From Baffinella frigidus (taxonomy: Eukaryota; Cryptophyceae; Cryptomonadales; Baffinellaceae): 11,348 nt of DNA. The stretch lies in the NCBI GenBank assembly GCA_026770585.1, contig MU647042.1:128258-139605 (forward strand), given 5' to 3'. The notes under the pieces are model-generated. The model was not told the origin of the DNA. It ran no database searches and saw nothing but the letters and a program-made list of their open reading frames with translations. This document shows, piece after piece, positions 1 through 6,659 of this stretch. A program made the position numbers and the translations under genes. Each line of letters opens with the position of its first letter. The first letter of the stretch is position 1.

Positions 1-525
1 TCGCCCGTCGGAAACACCGCCAGCCCTCTTGCCCAAATCTCCCCGCAGCTGGCCCCCAGATAGACCTCCCCATGCACCACCAATCCGCCGCGGTGCACGC
101 CGCTGAGCGGGGCTCACCATGTCTGTCGTACGCAAGGGGTTTGCCCAGCTGGATTCCGCCCCTCATACCCGCCGCAGCCCCCCCACCGCCCTGGGAAAGC
201 GCCCAGCCATGACGCGTCAGGGTCCATTTTTCAAAAGGACTGAGGGCTCAGTCTTTTTCTGAGGGCTCAGTCCTTTTCAAGGGGAGTTGACTTTTGGGAC
301 GTCCAAAATACCCTAATGTTGCCTCCAGGGTGGCTCGAAAAAATAATTTGACCACTCTCGTAAAGGACGAATTTGAGATTGGAGGAACGAATCAGGACTC
401 ACTCCTTGCCCCAGCCAGCTGGACGCCCTTCAGCAGCGCCGCGGCTCCATTCATCACTCCTTCCCCCGCGCTGTACACCCTTCAGCAGCGCGCCGCGTCT
501 CCCGTCTCCGCCGGTTTCGGGCACG
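1..525. other. Upstream non-coding DNA of the ankyrin gene
   Basis: I see no supported gene here. The reading frame used by the downstream ankyrin gene is open back to a TAA at 361-363, but it has no ATG before 526, so the 51 extra codons are treated as untranslated leader. 407-508 holds a short duplicated phrase, cccttcagcagcgc, at about 426-439 and 478-491. No clear TATA box or other promoter element was recognised. The stretch at about 290-400 is AT-richer than its surroundings and could hold the start of transcription, but nothing in the sequence proves this. Confidence 0.5.
233..277. repeat. Hairpin and direct repeat upstream of the ankyrin gene
   Basis: Two perfect 12 bp inverted arms, aaaaggactgag (233-244) and ctcagtcctttt (266-277), flank a 21 nt loop. 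The phrase ctgagggctcagtc also occurs twice directly (240-253 and 259-272), and gagggctc is itself nearly palindromic, so two alternative folds are possible. It lies about 250 bp before the ankyrin start codon. Its role is unknown; it may be a small inverted-repeat element or a structured leader. Confidence 0.6.
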
Positions 526-1377
526 ATGTCCGGGGAATCGGAGGCCCTCCACTCTGCTGCAATACGCGGAAATGAGCCAGAGGCGCGCAGGCTGGTCGAG
601 AACGGAGCAGACGTCTCGGCGAAGAACGAGCATGGTGAAACGCCGCTGCACGTCGCCGTCGCGACAGGCCGCGAGGATGTAGCTCTCATGCTGGTCGAGA
701 ACGGAGCCGACATGTCGTCCACGACCGAGTTTGGTGCAACGCCCCTGCACCTCGCTTCAATGAGCGGCCCCGAGGCTGTAGCTCTCATGCTGGTCGAGCA
801 CGGAGCGGACATCTCGGTCAAGAACAAGTATGGCCAAACGCCGCTGCACATCGCAGCAATGTGCGACCGCGAGGCTGTAGCTCTCATGCTGCTCGAGAAA
901 GGAGCGGACCTCTTGGCGACGGACAAACATGGCATGACGCCCCTGCACTCCGCTTCACGAATGGGCCATGTGGAGGTGGCCCGCTTGTTGGTCGAGAAGG
1001 GAGCGGACGTATTGGCGAAGAACAAGTGGGGTGAAACGCCGCTGCACTGCGCTCTTGACGGCGCAGACTGTGGCCACGAGGCAGTCGCCCGCATGCTCGT
1101 CGAGCACGGAGCAGACGTTTCGGTCAAGAACGGGCCTGGCGATACCCCGCTGCACCTCGCAGCAGAACACGGCCATGACACAGTTTGGAGAATGATGGTC
1201 GAGAACGGGGCGGACGACTCGGTGACGAACGGCGATGAAGAAACACCCGCTGCCATCAAAGAGGAGAAGGCGGTGAAGATGGCGTTTGCGATGGGGCAGC
1301 AGGAGCGCCTCGGCGCAGCGTCTGACACCCGTTTCCTCGACGCAGAGCTAGCGCGGATGGTGTTCGAGTTTGTGTGA
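526..1377 (+). CDS. Ankyrin-repeat protein, 283 aa, complete and intronless
   Basis: The protein consists almost entirely of ankyrin repeats, which form helix-turn-helix stacks that bind other proteins; no catalytic domain is visible. Repeats start at about residues 4, 37, 70, 103, 136, 169 and 205. Each carries the hallmarks G-x-TPLH and VA-x-MLVE-x-GAD, with the first and last degenerate. Units are 33 residues except the sixth, which is 36 because of an insertion near DGADCGHE (178-185). Residues 238-283 form a capping tail ending RFLDAELARMVFEFV, a hydrophobic helix of unknown role. There is no signal peptide or membrane segment, so it is probably a soluble intracellular protein. The ATG at 526 is chosen because it is the first ATG in frame, has A at -3, and directly precedes the first repeat. 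High GC at third codon positions supports real coding. The partner and pathway cannot be told from sequence; ankyrin genes of this kind form large families in some algae. Confidence 0.88.
   Translation: MSGESEALHSAAIRGNEPEARRLVENGADVSAKNEHGETPLHVAVATGREDVALMLVENGADMSSTTEFGATPLHLASMSGPEAVALMLVEHGADISVKNKYGQTPLHIAAMCDREAVALMLLEKGADLLATDKHGMTPLHSASRMGHVEVARLLVEKGADVLAKNKWGETPLHCALDGADCGHEAVARMLVEHGADVSVKNGPGDTPLHLAAEHGHDTVWRMMVENGADDSVTNGDEETPAAIKEEKAVKMAFAMGQQERLGAASDTRFLDAELARMVFEFV
634..1236 (+). repeat. 99 bp tandem coding repeat encoding ankyrin units
   Basis: Within the ankyrin gene the DNA repeats with a 99 bp period: 634-732, 733-831, 832-930, 931-1029, 1030-1137 (108 bp because of a 9 bp insertion) and 1138-1236. 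Units three and four share the run gaggctgtagctctcatgct (771-790 and 870-889), showing that duplication of units 99 bp apart was recent compared with the rest. The regular period makes unit gain or loss by unequal exchange likely. Confidence 0.8.
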
Positions 1378-1461
1378 GGCAGCTGTGTTCTCTCTCTCTT
1401 TCACCTCCGCCGATTTTTGAAGCGTGCAGATTTTGAGACGAACTCCACAGGGAGCACTCGA

Positions 1462-1481
1462 CTCTCTCTCTCTCTCTCTCT
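1462..1481. repeat. CT microsatellite
   Basis: Ten uninterrupted CT units lie 85 bp after the ankyrin stop codon, with a shorter CT run at about 1388-1400. This is the opposite strand polarity to the GA tracts that follow. Confidence 0.9.
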
Positions 1482-1564
1482 GCACAGGCACTGTCTTTGG
1501 CCTTTGAGCCTGGCTTGCCACGCCCATGTTCAGACCAGGGAGAGGCGTGAAGGCAGAAGCCTAG

Positions 1565-1566
<2 letters not shown>

Positions 1567-1628
<62 letters not shown>

Positions 1629-1634
1629 AGAGAG
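1567..1634. repeat. GA microsatellite, interrupted
   Basis: A GA dinucleotide tract of 68 bp interrupted by aac, aaa and cgag variants. It is flanked on both sides by copies of the aggcgtg-aggcagaagcc phrase, so tract and flank appear to have been duplicated together. Confidence 0.9.
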
Positions 1635-1708
1635 GCGTGCAGGCAGAAGCCCGAGTCCCCCAGAGGGGTACACGTACGTACGAACACGAACGCCCTTCAC
1701 CTAGGATC

Positions 1709-1750
1709 CGAGAGAGAGAAAGAGGGAGGGAGAGAGAGAGAGAGAGAGAA
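1709..1750. repeat. GA microsatellite followed by a 14 bp palindrome
   Basis: An imperfect GA tract ends in gaagtaactgcggg, a junction shared with the tract at 1890-1951. Just after it, 1763-1776 (gcgggtgcacccgc) is a perfect 14 bp palindrome that the other copy has lost. Confidence 0.85.
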
Positions 1751-1887
1751 GTAACTGCGGGTGCGGGTGCACCCGCAAGAACACATTTTGCAGGGCGGGT
1801 GAAGAACCCAGCGCACGCGGCGGGGGGGTGGGGCTGAGCTCTGAGCCTCATCTCTTGGATCTACAGGGGATCATAGGCATAGGCCTC

Positions 1888-1889
<2 letters not shown>

Positions 1890-1933
<44 letters not shown>

Positions 1934-1951
1934 AGAGAGAGAGAGAGAGAA
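1890..1951. repeat. GA microsatellite, longest nearly pure tract
   Basis: About 62 bp of GA units with a gcgagc interruption near 1925. The sequence after it (1952-1970) repeats the one after the 1709-1750 tract. Such tracts are length-variable in most genomes. Confidence 0.9.
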
Positions 1952-2008
1952 GTAACTGCGGGTACGGGTGTAGGGCGAAGAATCGAACGGTGGGTGTGGA
2001 GGGGGGGC

Positions 2009-2098
2009 TACAGGGGTTACTCAAAATTAAGGACACGCGCCCCTCCCAGGGTGGTGCTGTGCTCATAGGCATAGTCCTATAGTAGGCATAAATAGGCC
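2009..2098. mobile_element. Family F element, left half only (decayed)
   Basis: It begins tacaggggttactcaaaatt and continues aaggacacgcgcccc. This matches the left end of the intact F element at 6415 (tacagggggtacccaaaatt, then gaggacacgcaccgcc). The matching right end is missing; the sequence runs into the H element at 2102. The middle keeps the ctatagtagg phrase typical of this superfamily's core. Confidence 0.6.
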
Positions 2099-2101
2099 CA
2101 C

Positions 2102-2199
2102 CCCTTAAGTGGCGAGTAGGCTCATACGCCCTACGGTAGGACCCTAGGACCTGCCTAGGACGAGTCAGGGCGAATATTCGCCTGTCCGCCACTTAAGGG
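2102..2199. mobile_element. Family H inverted-repeat element, intact copy
   Basis: Perfect 13 bp terminal arms, cccttaagtggcg (2102-2114) and cgccacttaaggg (2187-2199), enclose about 72 bp. Inside are aggctcatacgccctacggt and a perfect 14 bp palindrome ggcgaatattcgcc (2169-2182). The same order is found at 8347-8563 and, rearranged, at 5072-5266. It is non-coding and fits a small MITE or foldback element. Confidence 0.75.
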
Positions 2200-2335
2200 A
2201 TAGTAGGACCCTAGGGTGGCCGTGGCCTTTGAGCCTGAGCTTGCCGCGCACGTGCTGTGTGCTCGATAAATGGTGTGAAACATCCGTGCATGTGTGGCAC
2301 GTGTGGTGTGAAGCACGGTGTCGAATGTTCTTTAC

Positions 2336-2556
2336 ATCACAGAGGGGTTACTCGCGAATAAGGATACGCAGCGCCCTCGTATCTGACTCTCATGATCAGT
2401 CTACTCTCGCTGTATACGTATATGTAGTGTCATGGTCGGAGTTCCCCATCATTCCCTCCTACCCTCACTACCCACAGCGCCCTAGGGGCCTGCCGTAGGC
2501 TTATTCCCACGAGCATAGGACTACCCTAGGGGCGGTGCGTGCTCTTGTTCGAGAGT
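2336..2556. mobile_element. Diverged family F-like element
   Basis: The left side reads agaggggttactcgcgaataaggatacgc and the right side ggcggtgcgtgctcttgttc, matching the F element arms with several changes. It is longer than the usual 121 bp. The interior (about 2385-2500) resembles no other repeat here, though ccctaggggcctgccgtagg near 2480 is the shared core motif. Ends are uncertain. Confidence 0.45.
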
Positions 2557-2930
2557 GATTTAGGTGTCACGTTTATTCGCAAAGGTCTCTCTCCAAGGTG
2601 AAGGGAGCACATGCCTGTTGCCACGTCCCCCGGACAGACCTATTTCGCGAGCAGGTTGAATTTATTAAACCTTCATGTATATACCCCTCTAGTAATAATC
2701 TAGATGGTGCACTCTCTCGCTGCAACGAATTGGAGTATGGGGTTCCAAGTGTGCTTTTCAGCCCAGGTGAAAACCATTCAAGATGAACATGTTCCTGGGT
2801 GAGACGAGAGTCCCATAACCGTTGAACGATTCGAGATTTTTGGTGCAAAGCATCCTCGGATTCGACATCCTCCTGGTATAAAACTCGTCCAGGATAGACA
2901 ACAGATGTGGGGGTCTCGCATCCAATATGG
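2557..2930. other. No recognisable gene or repeat
   Basis: This stretch has lower GC than its surroundings and resembles none of the repeat families in the window. Frames open on the minus strand (about 2573-2962 and 2758-2946) start only at GTG or TTG and match nothing I recognise. A TATA-like phrase, ggtataaaac, lies near 2875. It could be a gene remnant or unique subtelomeric DNA. Confidence 0.4.
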
Positions 2931-2944
2931 GGCGGTGCGTGTCC
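2931..2944. mobile_element. Solitary family F right arm abutting the telomere-like array
   Basis: ggcggtgcgtgtcc is identical to the inner right arm of the intact F element (6500-6513). It is followed without spacer by aaaccctaaa, the start of the telomere-like block, so the element was cut exactly where the array begins. Confidence 0.6.
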
Positions 2945-3536
2945 AAACCCTAAATCCTTCACACTAAGACCTAAACCCTAAACCCTAAACCCTAAACCCT
3001 AAACCCCAAACCCTACACCCTAAACCCTAAACCCAGAATCCTGACCCTCGTCCCTCATCCCTCGACCCTAAACCCTAAACCTTGAACCCTAAACCCTAAA
3101 ACCTGAACCATACACCCTAAACTCTCATGTCCAGACCCTCAACCCTCAACCCTAAACTCTTACCCCTGAACCCTAAACCTTCTACCCTAAACCCTAATCT
3201 CTAAACCCTAAACATCAAACCCTAAACCCTAAACCCTAAACCCTGACCCTAAAACCTAAACCCTAAACCCGAAAACCTGAAAGGAAACCCCTGAACCTAA
3301 AACCACAAACCCTGAAACCTAAACCCTAAACCTTAAAACCTGAACCCTGAACCCGAAACCCTGACCCTCAAACTCTAAATCTTTAACCCCAAACCCTAAA
3401 CCCTAAACCCTAAACCCTGAACCCTAAACCCTAAACCCTAAACCCTTAACCCTAAACCCTTAACAATAAACCCTTAACCCTAAACCTAGACTCTAAGGAT
3501 CCTAAACCTTAAACCCTACACCCTGAACCCCAAACC

Positions 3537-3570
3537 CTGTGCATACCCTTATATACCCTTGCATACCCTA
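3537..3570. repeat. Variant telomeric units with catacc/tatacc
   Basis: A short run of gcatacccttatatacccttgcataccc departs from the heptamer. A close relative, acatacccttacatacccttacatacc, is at about 3752-3784. The two copies mark a duplication of roughly 215 bp spacing within the array; both are followed by aaaccctaaaccc-like units. Confidence 0.65.
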
Positions 3571-3624
3571 AACCCTAAACCCTTGACTCTAAACCCTACA
3601 CTCTAAACCCTAAACCCTGATTCC

Positions 3625-3664
3625 TAACCCTCATCCCTCAACCCTCAACCCTCAACCCTCATCC

Positions 3665-3696
<32 letters not shown>

Positions 3697-3705
3697 ACCC
3701 TAAGG
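3625..3705. repeat. Homogenised ccctcaa sub-array
   Basis: About ten consecutive units are ccctcaa or ccctcat, not ccctaaa. Runs of a single variant show local amplification of a mutated unit. A similar ccctcaa cluster occurs near 4786-4812. Confidence 0.75.
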
Positions 3706-4120
3706 CCCCTGAACCCTAAACCCTAATCACTAAACCCAGAACCCTGTACATAACCTACATACCCTTACATACCCTTACATACCCCAAAACCTAAACCCTA
3801 AACCCGACACCCTAAACCCTGAACCCTGATTCCTAACCCGCATCCCTGATCCCTCAACCCTAAGCCCTAAACCCTGAACCCCAAACCCTGGACTCAAAAC
3901 CCTAGACCCAAAACCCTTGACAAACCCTAAACCATGAGTCATAAACCCTAAACCATGATACTCATGGTCCATGACCGCTAAACCCTGAACCGCAAGCCCT
4001 AAAATCCTAAAATCTAAACCCTCAACCATCAACCCGAAACCCTAAATTCTAAACCCCAAACCTAAAACCTGAAACCCTAAACCCGAAACCGTAAACTATA
4101 AACACTAAAGCCAAAAACCT

Positions 4121-4166
4121 AAACCCTGAACCCTGAACCCTGAACCCTGAACCCTGAACCCTCAAA
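4121..4166. repeat. Homogenised ccctgaa sub-array
   Basis: Six adjacent ccctgaa units. The same variant appears as gttcaggg units at 4325-4347 on the opposite strand, as expected if the two are arms of the inverted duplication described separately, and again near 4905-4930. Confidence 0.75.
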
Positions 4167-4289
4167 CCAAAACCCTAAACCAGGACCCTAAAACCTAACA
4201 TAAAACAATCCCTAAACCCTCAACCCTCGCAATAACCCCTAAACACTCAACACTCAACCCTAAATACTTGAACCCCCCAAAAAAAATTG

Positions 4290-4551
4290 GGTTCAGGATT
4301 TAGAAAAGGTCTTAGGGTGTAGGGTTCAGGGTTCAGGGTTCAGGGTCCAAGGTTTAGGGTTTCGGGTTTCGGGTTTAGGGTTTAGGTTTTGGGGTTTAGG
4401 GTTTGGGGTTGATGGTTTAGGGTTTGGGTTTTGGGATTTTAGGGTTTGGGGTTCAGGGTTTAGCGGTCATGGTTTAGGGTTTATGGTCAAAGGTTTAGGT
4501 TCTAGGGTTTTGAGTCGAGGGTTTGGGTTTTAGGGTTGAGGGTTGAGGTTT
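4290..4551. repeat. Inverted segment of the telomere-like block (TTTAGGG on top strand)
   Basis: Here the top strand reads tttaggg and variants, opposite to both sides. Its reverse complement is colinear with about 3890-4165. 4450-4472 matches 3969-3991 over 23 bp without mismatch, and 4501-4516 matches 3891-3906 over 16 bp without mismatch. Shared irregular words such as ccatgaccgc and ccctaaaatcc make chance agreement of telomeric units unlikely. The left junction has its own hairpin (gaaccc 4270-4275 with gggttc 4289-4294). Confidence 0.85.
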
Positions 4552-5071
4552 CCCTAAACCCCAAACCATAAACCCTAAACCCTAAACCCTAAACCCTAAA
4601 CCCTACACCTTAAAACCTACTCCCTAAACCCAAACCCTTGAATCATTAACCCTGAACCCTAAACTCTAAATCCTAAACCCTCAATCCTAACCCCTAAACC
4701 CACACCCTAAAACCCTTAAGCCAAGACATCCCGAAGCCCTCAACCCTGAACCCTAAAACCTCAACCCTAAACCTTCAACCCTAATCCCTCAACCCTCAAC
4801 CCTCAACCCTTAATTCTCAACCCCAAACCCTAAACCTTAAACCCCCAACCCTAAACCCTAAACCCTAAACCCCACACCCCAAACCCTAAATCCTAAATCC
4901 TCAACCCTGAACCCTGAACCCTGAACCTTGAACCCTGAACGCTAATCCCAAAACCTAAAACGTAAACTTTAAACCCTAAACAACCCTAAACCCTGAACCC
5001 TAAATCACAATCCCAAACCCTAAACCCTATTAGGCGGCTCCGTCCCCCTAGGACCCTGCACTAGGCTTATA

Positions 5072-5266
5072 CCTTCAGTGGCGAGTAGGCTCATACGCTC
5101 CTACCTATGCCTATCCCTTAAGTGGCGAGGCGGTCAAATTTGACCGCTAAGAGGTCCTGGGCAAGTCCTAGGGCCCTACGGTAGGGCGTATGAGCCTACT
5201 GGACACTTAAGGGGTAGGGGTTTACGACATGCTGGGGTCGAATATGACCCCCTCGCCACTGGAGGG
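5072..5266. mobile_element. Family H, nested or rearranged copies with palindromes
   Basis: The outer arms ccttcagtggcgag (5072-5085) and ctcgccactggagg (5253-5266) pair with one mismatch. Inside, cccttaagtggcg (about 5115-5127) and acttaagggg (about 5204-5213) form a second H-like pair. A third 15 bp perfect pair is agtaggctcatacgc (5084-5098) with 5186-5200. There are also an 18 bp perfect palindrome at 5130-5147, gcggtcaaatttgaccgc, and a 7 bp-armed hairpin gccctac-g-gtagggc at 5173-5187. It reads as one H element inserted in another. It lies directly after the telomere-like block. Confidence 0.65.
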
Positions 5267-5280
5267 ATACCTACGGCCCT

Positions 5281-5362
5281 ACGGTGGTCCTAGAGGGTGG
5301 GGGGGGGGCTCCTTATGAGCTCTGTTGCTCTCATCGCCTCCACACAGGGGTACCCCTGTAGT
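5281..5362. mobile_element. Family A fragment, right end (decayed)
   Basis: ggtcctagagggtgggggg followed by ctccttatgag and, further on, ggtacccctgta match an A right half of the ccttatgag subtype. About 24 bp has been inserted or altered between the subterminal and terminal parts. No left partner is found. Confidence 0.5.
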
Positions 5363-5421
5363 GCAAGGCCTCCTCCTCGGGAGGGAAGAGAGAGAGTGTT
5401 CTTCATTGACAACCAGCGTGT

Positions 5422-5525
5422 CCGGGGGGCCTGAATGTGATCCGAAAGGAAGCATGGCTTCTCTGCAGAACCAGTTCCGGTGTCCGCCTATGTTGGGAGC
5501 TCGAAGAACCCAAAGGACCTAAAGG
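5422..5525 (+). repeat. Family B repeat, copy 1 (104 bp)
   Basis: It runs from ccggggggcctgaatgtgat to gaacccaaaggacctaaagg. Three other copies occur, at 6845-6947 (-), 7613-7782 (rearranged) and 9289-9392 (+). All keep the right end acctaaagg before unrelated sequence, and copies 1 and 4 are both exactly 104 bp. It has no inverted ends and no convincing open frame (frames here run into flanking DNA). Confidence 0.75.
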
Positions 5526-5801
5526 TCCAAATCCACATGATCACCGAGATGACAACGAACCGGCCTCGAGTCATAGGTGTTTGAATCCCCCTTTCTCGGC
5601 AGCCTTACATCTATCTACCTTCCTACTTTTGAAACCAGTGCTTGATTCCACTCGGAAAGGGAAGCCTCTTGAATGAGGTTCCCCCCGAAAGAGGCTCATG
5701 TCTAATGTTTACATAAACGACCTGTTCTCCCGCCCGAGGCGGGCACGAGCAGCCCCCGCACTCCCTGTCAGTTGGAGTGGACGACCTTATTGAGGCGTCA
5801 A
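5526..5801. other. No recognisable gene; local hairpins
   Basis: I see no gene here. Small hairpins occur at gcctctt (5664-5670) with aagaggc (5689-5695) and at cccgcc-cga-ggcggg (5729-5743). An open frame at about 5437-5676 begins inside repeat B without an ATG and is not supported. agcagcccccgcac near 5750 recalls the family I phrase of 8315 and 10783. Confidence 0.4.
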
Positions 5802-5946
5802 CCTACCACACGGTGGACTACGAACCTTTGATCAAAAGTCCACTTGCCCCGACGTCATTAAATTTAAGGCCTTATCCGCTGCAAATGTGGCCACGTTACC
5901 GCTAGATCTGGGGGCCCCGAAACCTTCGTAGCCCACCAAGTGGATA
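5802..5946. mobile_element. Family G foldback element, copy 1
   Basis: The imperfect arms are cctaccacacggtggactac... (from 5802) and ...gtagcccaccaagtggata (to 5946). The internal words aaaagtcc and cgttacc match copy 2 at 7160-7320 (aaaagtcc and ggtaacg). The interior is non-coding. The two copies share arms and some internal order but are much diverged. Confidence 0.55.
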
Positions 5947-5950
5947 CGGC

Positions 5951-6081
5951 ATTGAGTGAGACCCTGCTTGGGAAGAGAGAGGCCGCGCAGGCCAAGGCCC
6001 ACACACAAGCGGAACCAAAGATAGCTTCATAAGTCAACCACCGAGGCTCGTGACCTGCCCGACCGAGGCTCACATTGAGAG
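5951..6081 (+). repeat. Family C repeat, copy 1
   Basis: A block of about 105 bp (5969-6073) with agagaggccgcgcaggcc, gatagcttcataagtcaacc and a 33 bp end (6041-6073, ccgaggctcgtgacctgccc then gaccgaggctcac) matches 8197-8301 at high identity. The 33 bp end alone recurs at 7526-7558 and, reversed, at 7981-8012. Open frames crossing it are chance. Confidence 0.7.
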
Positions 6082-6090
6082 CGTTCCTTT

Positions 6091-6208
6091 TGCAGGGGTA
6101 CCTCGCTCATAAGGAGGCGAACCCACCCTAGGAACCTGCCGCAGAATGATCTAGAGTCCTAGGGTGGTCCTGGGGGTGGGGGGGGGGTGAGAGAAAGGTA
6201 CCCCTGTA
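6091..6208. mobile_element. Family A MITE, 'aaggaggcg' subtype
   Basis: The left end is caggggtacctcgctcataa followed by ggaggcgaaccc; the right end is ggtacccctgta (6197-6208). The usual ttcttatgagcgag of the right arm is replaced by gagagaaa. The core keeps gagtcctagggtggtcct. It is about 118 bp, close to the 121 bp family length. Confidence 0.65.
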
Positions 6209-6269
6209 CGGTTTTGCAGGTACCCTTTACGGTTTCGAGCGAGGTACCCCTCTACGGTTTTGCATACGG
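6197..6269. repeat. Short tandem repeat made from element A ends (about 24 bp, 3 copies)
   Basis: gtacccctgtacggttttgc, then gtaccctttacggtttcgag, then gtacccctctacggttttgc lie head to tail between two A elements. Each unit joins the A terminus to a cggttttgca/cggtttcgag spacer, so an element end and its flank have been amplified in tandem. Confidence 0.7.
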
Positions 6270-6391
6270 TACAGGGGTACCTCGCTCATAGGAGACTGTC
6301 TTCCCCCCTAGGATCACCATAGGGCCCTAGGCATGGGCCTACTGTAGGGTCCTAGGGGGGGTCGATTTCTTATGAGCGAGGTAACCCTGTA
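6270..6391. mobile_element. Family A MITE, near-intact copy (122 bp)
   Basis: Ends are tacaggggtacctcgctcat and gagcgaggtaaccctgta, flanked by TA. The core (ctaggatcaccatagggccc and gggcctactgtagggtccta) is almost the same as the copy at 6660-6780, making these two the closest relatives in the window. No coding capacity. Confidence 0.85.
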
Positions 6392-6414
6392 CAGTAGCAC
6401 CCCACGGAATGCCG

Positions 6415-6535
6415 TACAGGGGGTACCCAAAATTGAGGACACGCACCGCCCACAGGGTGGCCCTCTGCTCCTAAGCCCAGCCCTACTGTAGGCCCCTATG
6501 GCGGTGCGTGTCCTTACTTTCGAGTAGCCCCTGTA
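6415..6535. mobile_element. Family F MITE, intact reference copy (121 bp)
   Basis: The ends tacagggggtaccc and agtagcccctgta resemble family A, but the subterminal arms are ggacacgcaccgcc (6437-6450) and ggcggtgcgtgtcc (6500-6513), a perfect 14 bp pair. The core has cagccctactgtaggcccc. Same length as the A copies and TA at both ends. Confidence 0.8.
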
Positions 6536-6590
6536 GCGGTTACGCCTCGTTTGACCAGCGGTTACGTTTTGACCAGCGGTTACACAAATA
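6535..6590 (+). repeat. Tandem repeat agcggttac(g), three copies
   Basis: agcggttacgcctcgtttgacc (6535-6556), agcggttacgttttgacc (6557-6574) and agcggttacacaaat follow each other directly after the F element. The unit is 18-22 bp. Function unknown. Confidence 0.75.
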
Positions 6591-6659
6591 GAATTGCGCC
6601 GGAACTAGGTCGTCCGCCCTGTCAGACAGAGATAGCTTCTTGAAGGGGATACCCCCCTG

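Larger units (their letters stand above)
1378..2008. other. Gene-free stretch of GA/CT microsatellites with duplicated flanks
   Basis: This is the 3' flank of the ankyrin gene. It alternates GA or CT simple repeats with short unique segments that are themselves duplicated. aggcgtgNaggcagaagcc is at 1542-1561 and 1633-1651. cctaggat followed by GA is at about 1560 and 1701. gtaactgcgggtNcgggtg follows a GA tract at 1751-1769 and again at 1952-1970. No polyadenylation signal was recognised. Reading frames here are low-complexity translations of the repeats, not genes. Confidence 0.75.
2945..5029. repeat. Degenerate interstitial telomere-like repeat block (CCCTAAA)n
   Basis: About 2.1 kb is built from the 7 bp unit ccctaaa with many variants (ccctgaa, ccctcaa, ccccaaa, cccgaaa) and occasional 6 or 8 bp units. 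Perfect runs are short, for example near 2974-3002, 3219-3242, 3400-3440 and 4574-4604. The C-rich strand is on top except at about 4290-4551. The unit is that of plant and algal telomeres (TTTAGGG), but its degeneracy and the DNA on both sides make it interstitial, not an active chromosome end. Reading frames inside it are repeat translations. Confidence 0.9.

Noticed and set aside
373-525. N-terminal extension of the ankyrin protein by 51 residues
   Set aside because: The extension starts at TTG, which is not a usual start in eukaryotic nuclear genes. It is Pro/Ser-rich, and the ATG at 526 has a good context and sits right before the repeats.
294-575. Open frame MGRPKYPNVASRVARKNN... upstream of and overlapping the ankyrin start
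   Set aside because: It begins at TTG with no ATG and changes to repeat-like composition downstream. It may be a remnant, but coding is not supported.
399-1328. Long minus-strand open frame (309 codons) opposite the ankyrin gene
   Set aside because: It is the shadow of the GC-rich, 99 bp periodic ankyrin coding sequence, with low-complexity Ser/Ala-rich content and no recognised domain.
2573-2962. Minus-strand open frame of 129 codons
   Set aside because: It starts at GTG, runs into the telomere-like array, and shows no recognised domain or convincing codon use.
3775-4032. Minus-strand open frame of 85 codons
   Set aside because: It is a translation of telomere-like repeats (repeating GLGF/VQGL), not a gene.
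2945-5029. Active chromosome end
   Set aside because: The units are too degenerate, polarity changes inside, and non-telomeric DNA lies on both sides.
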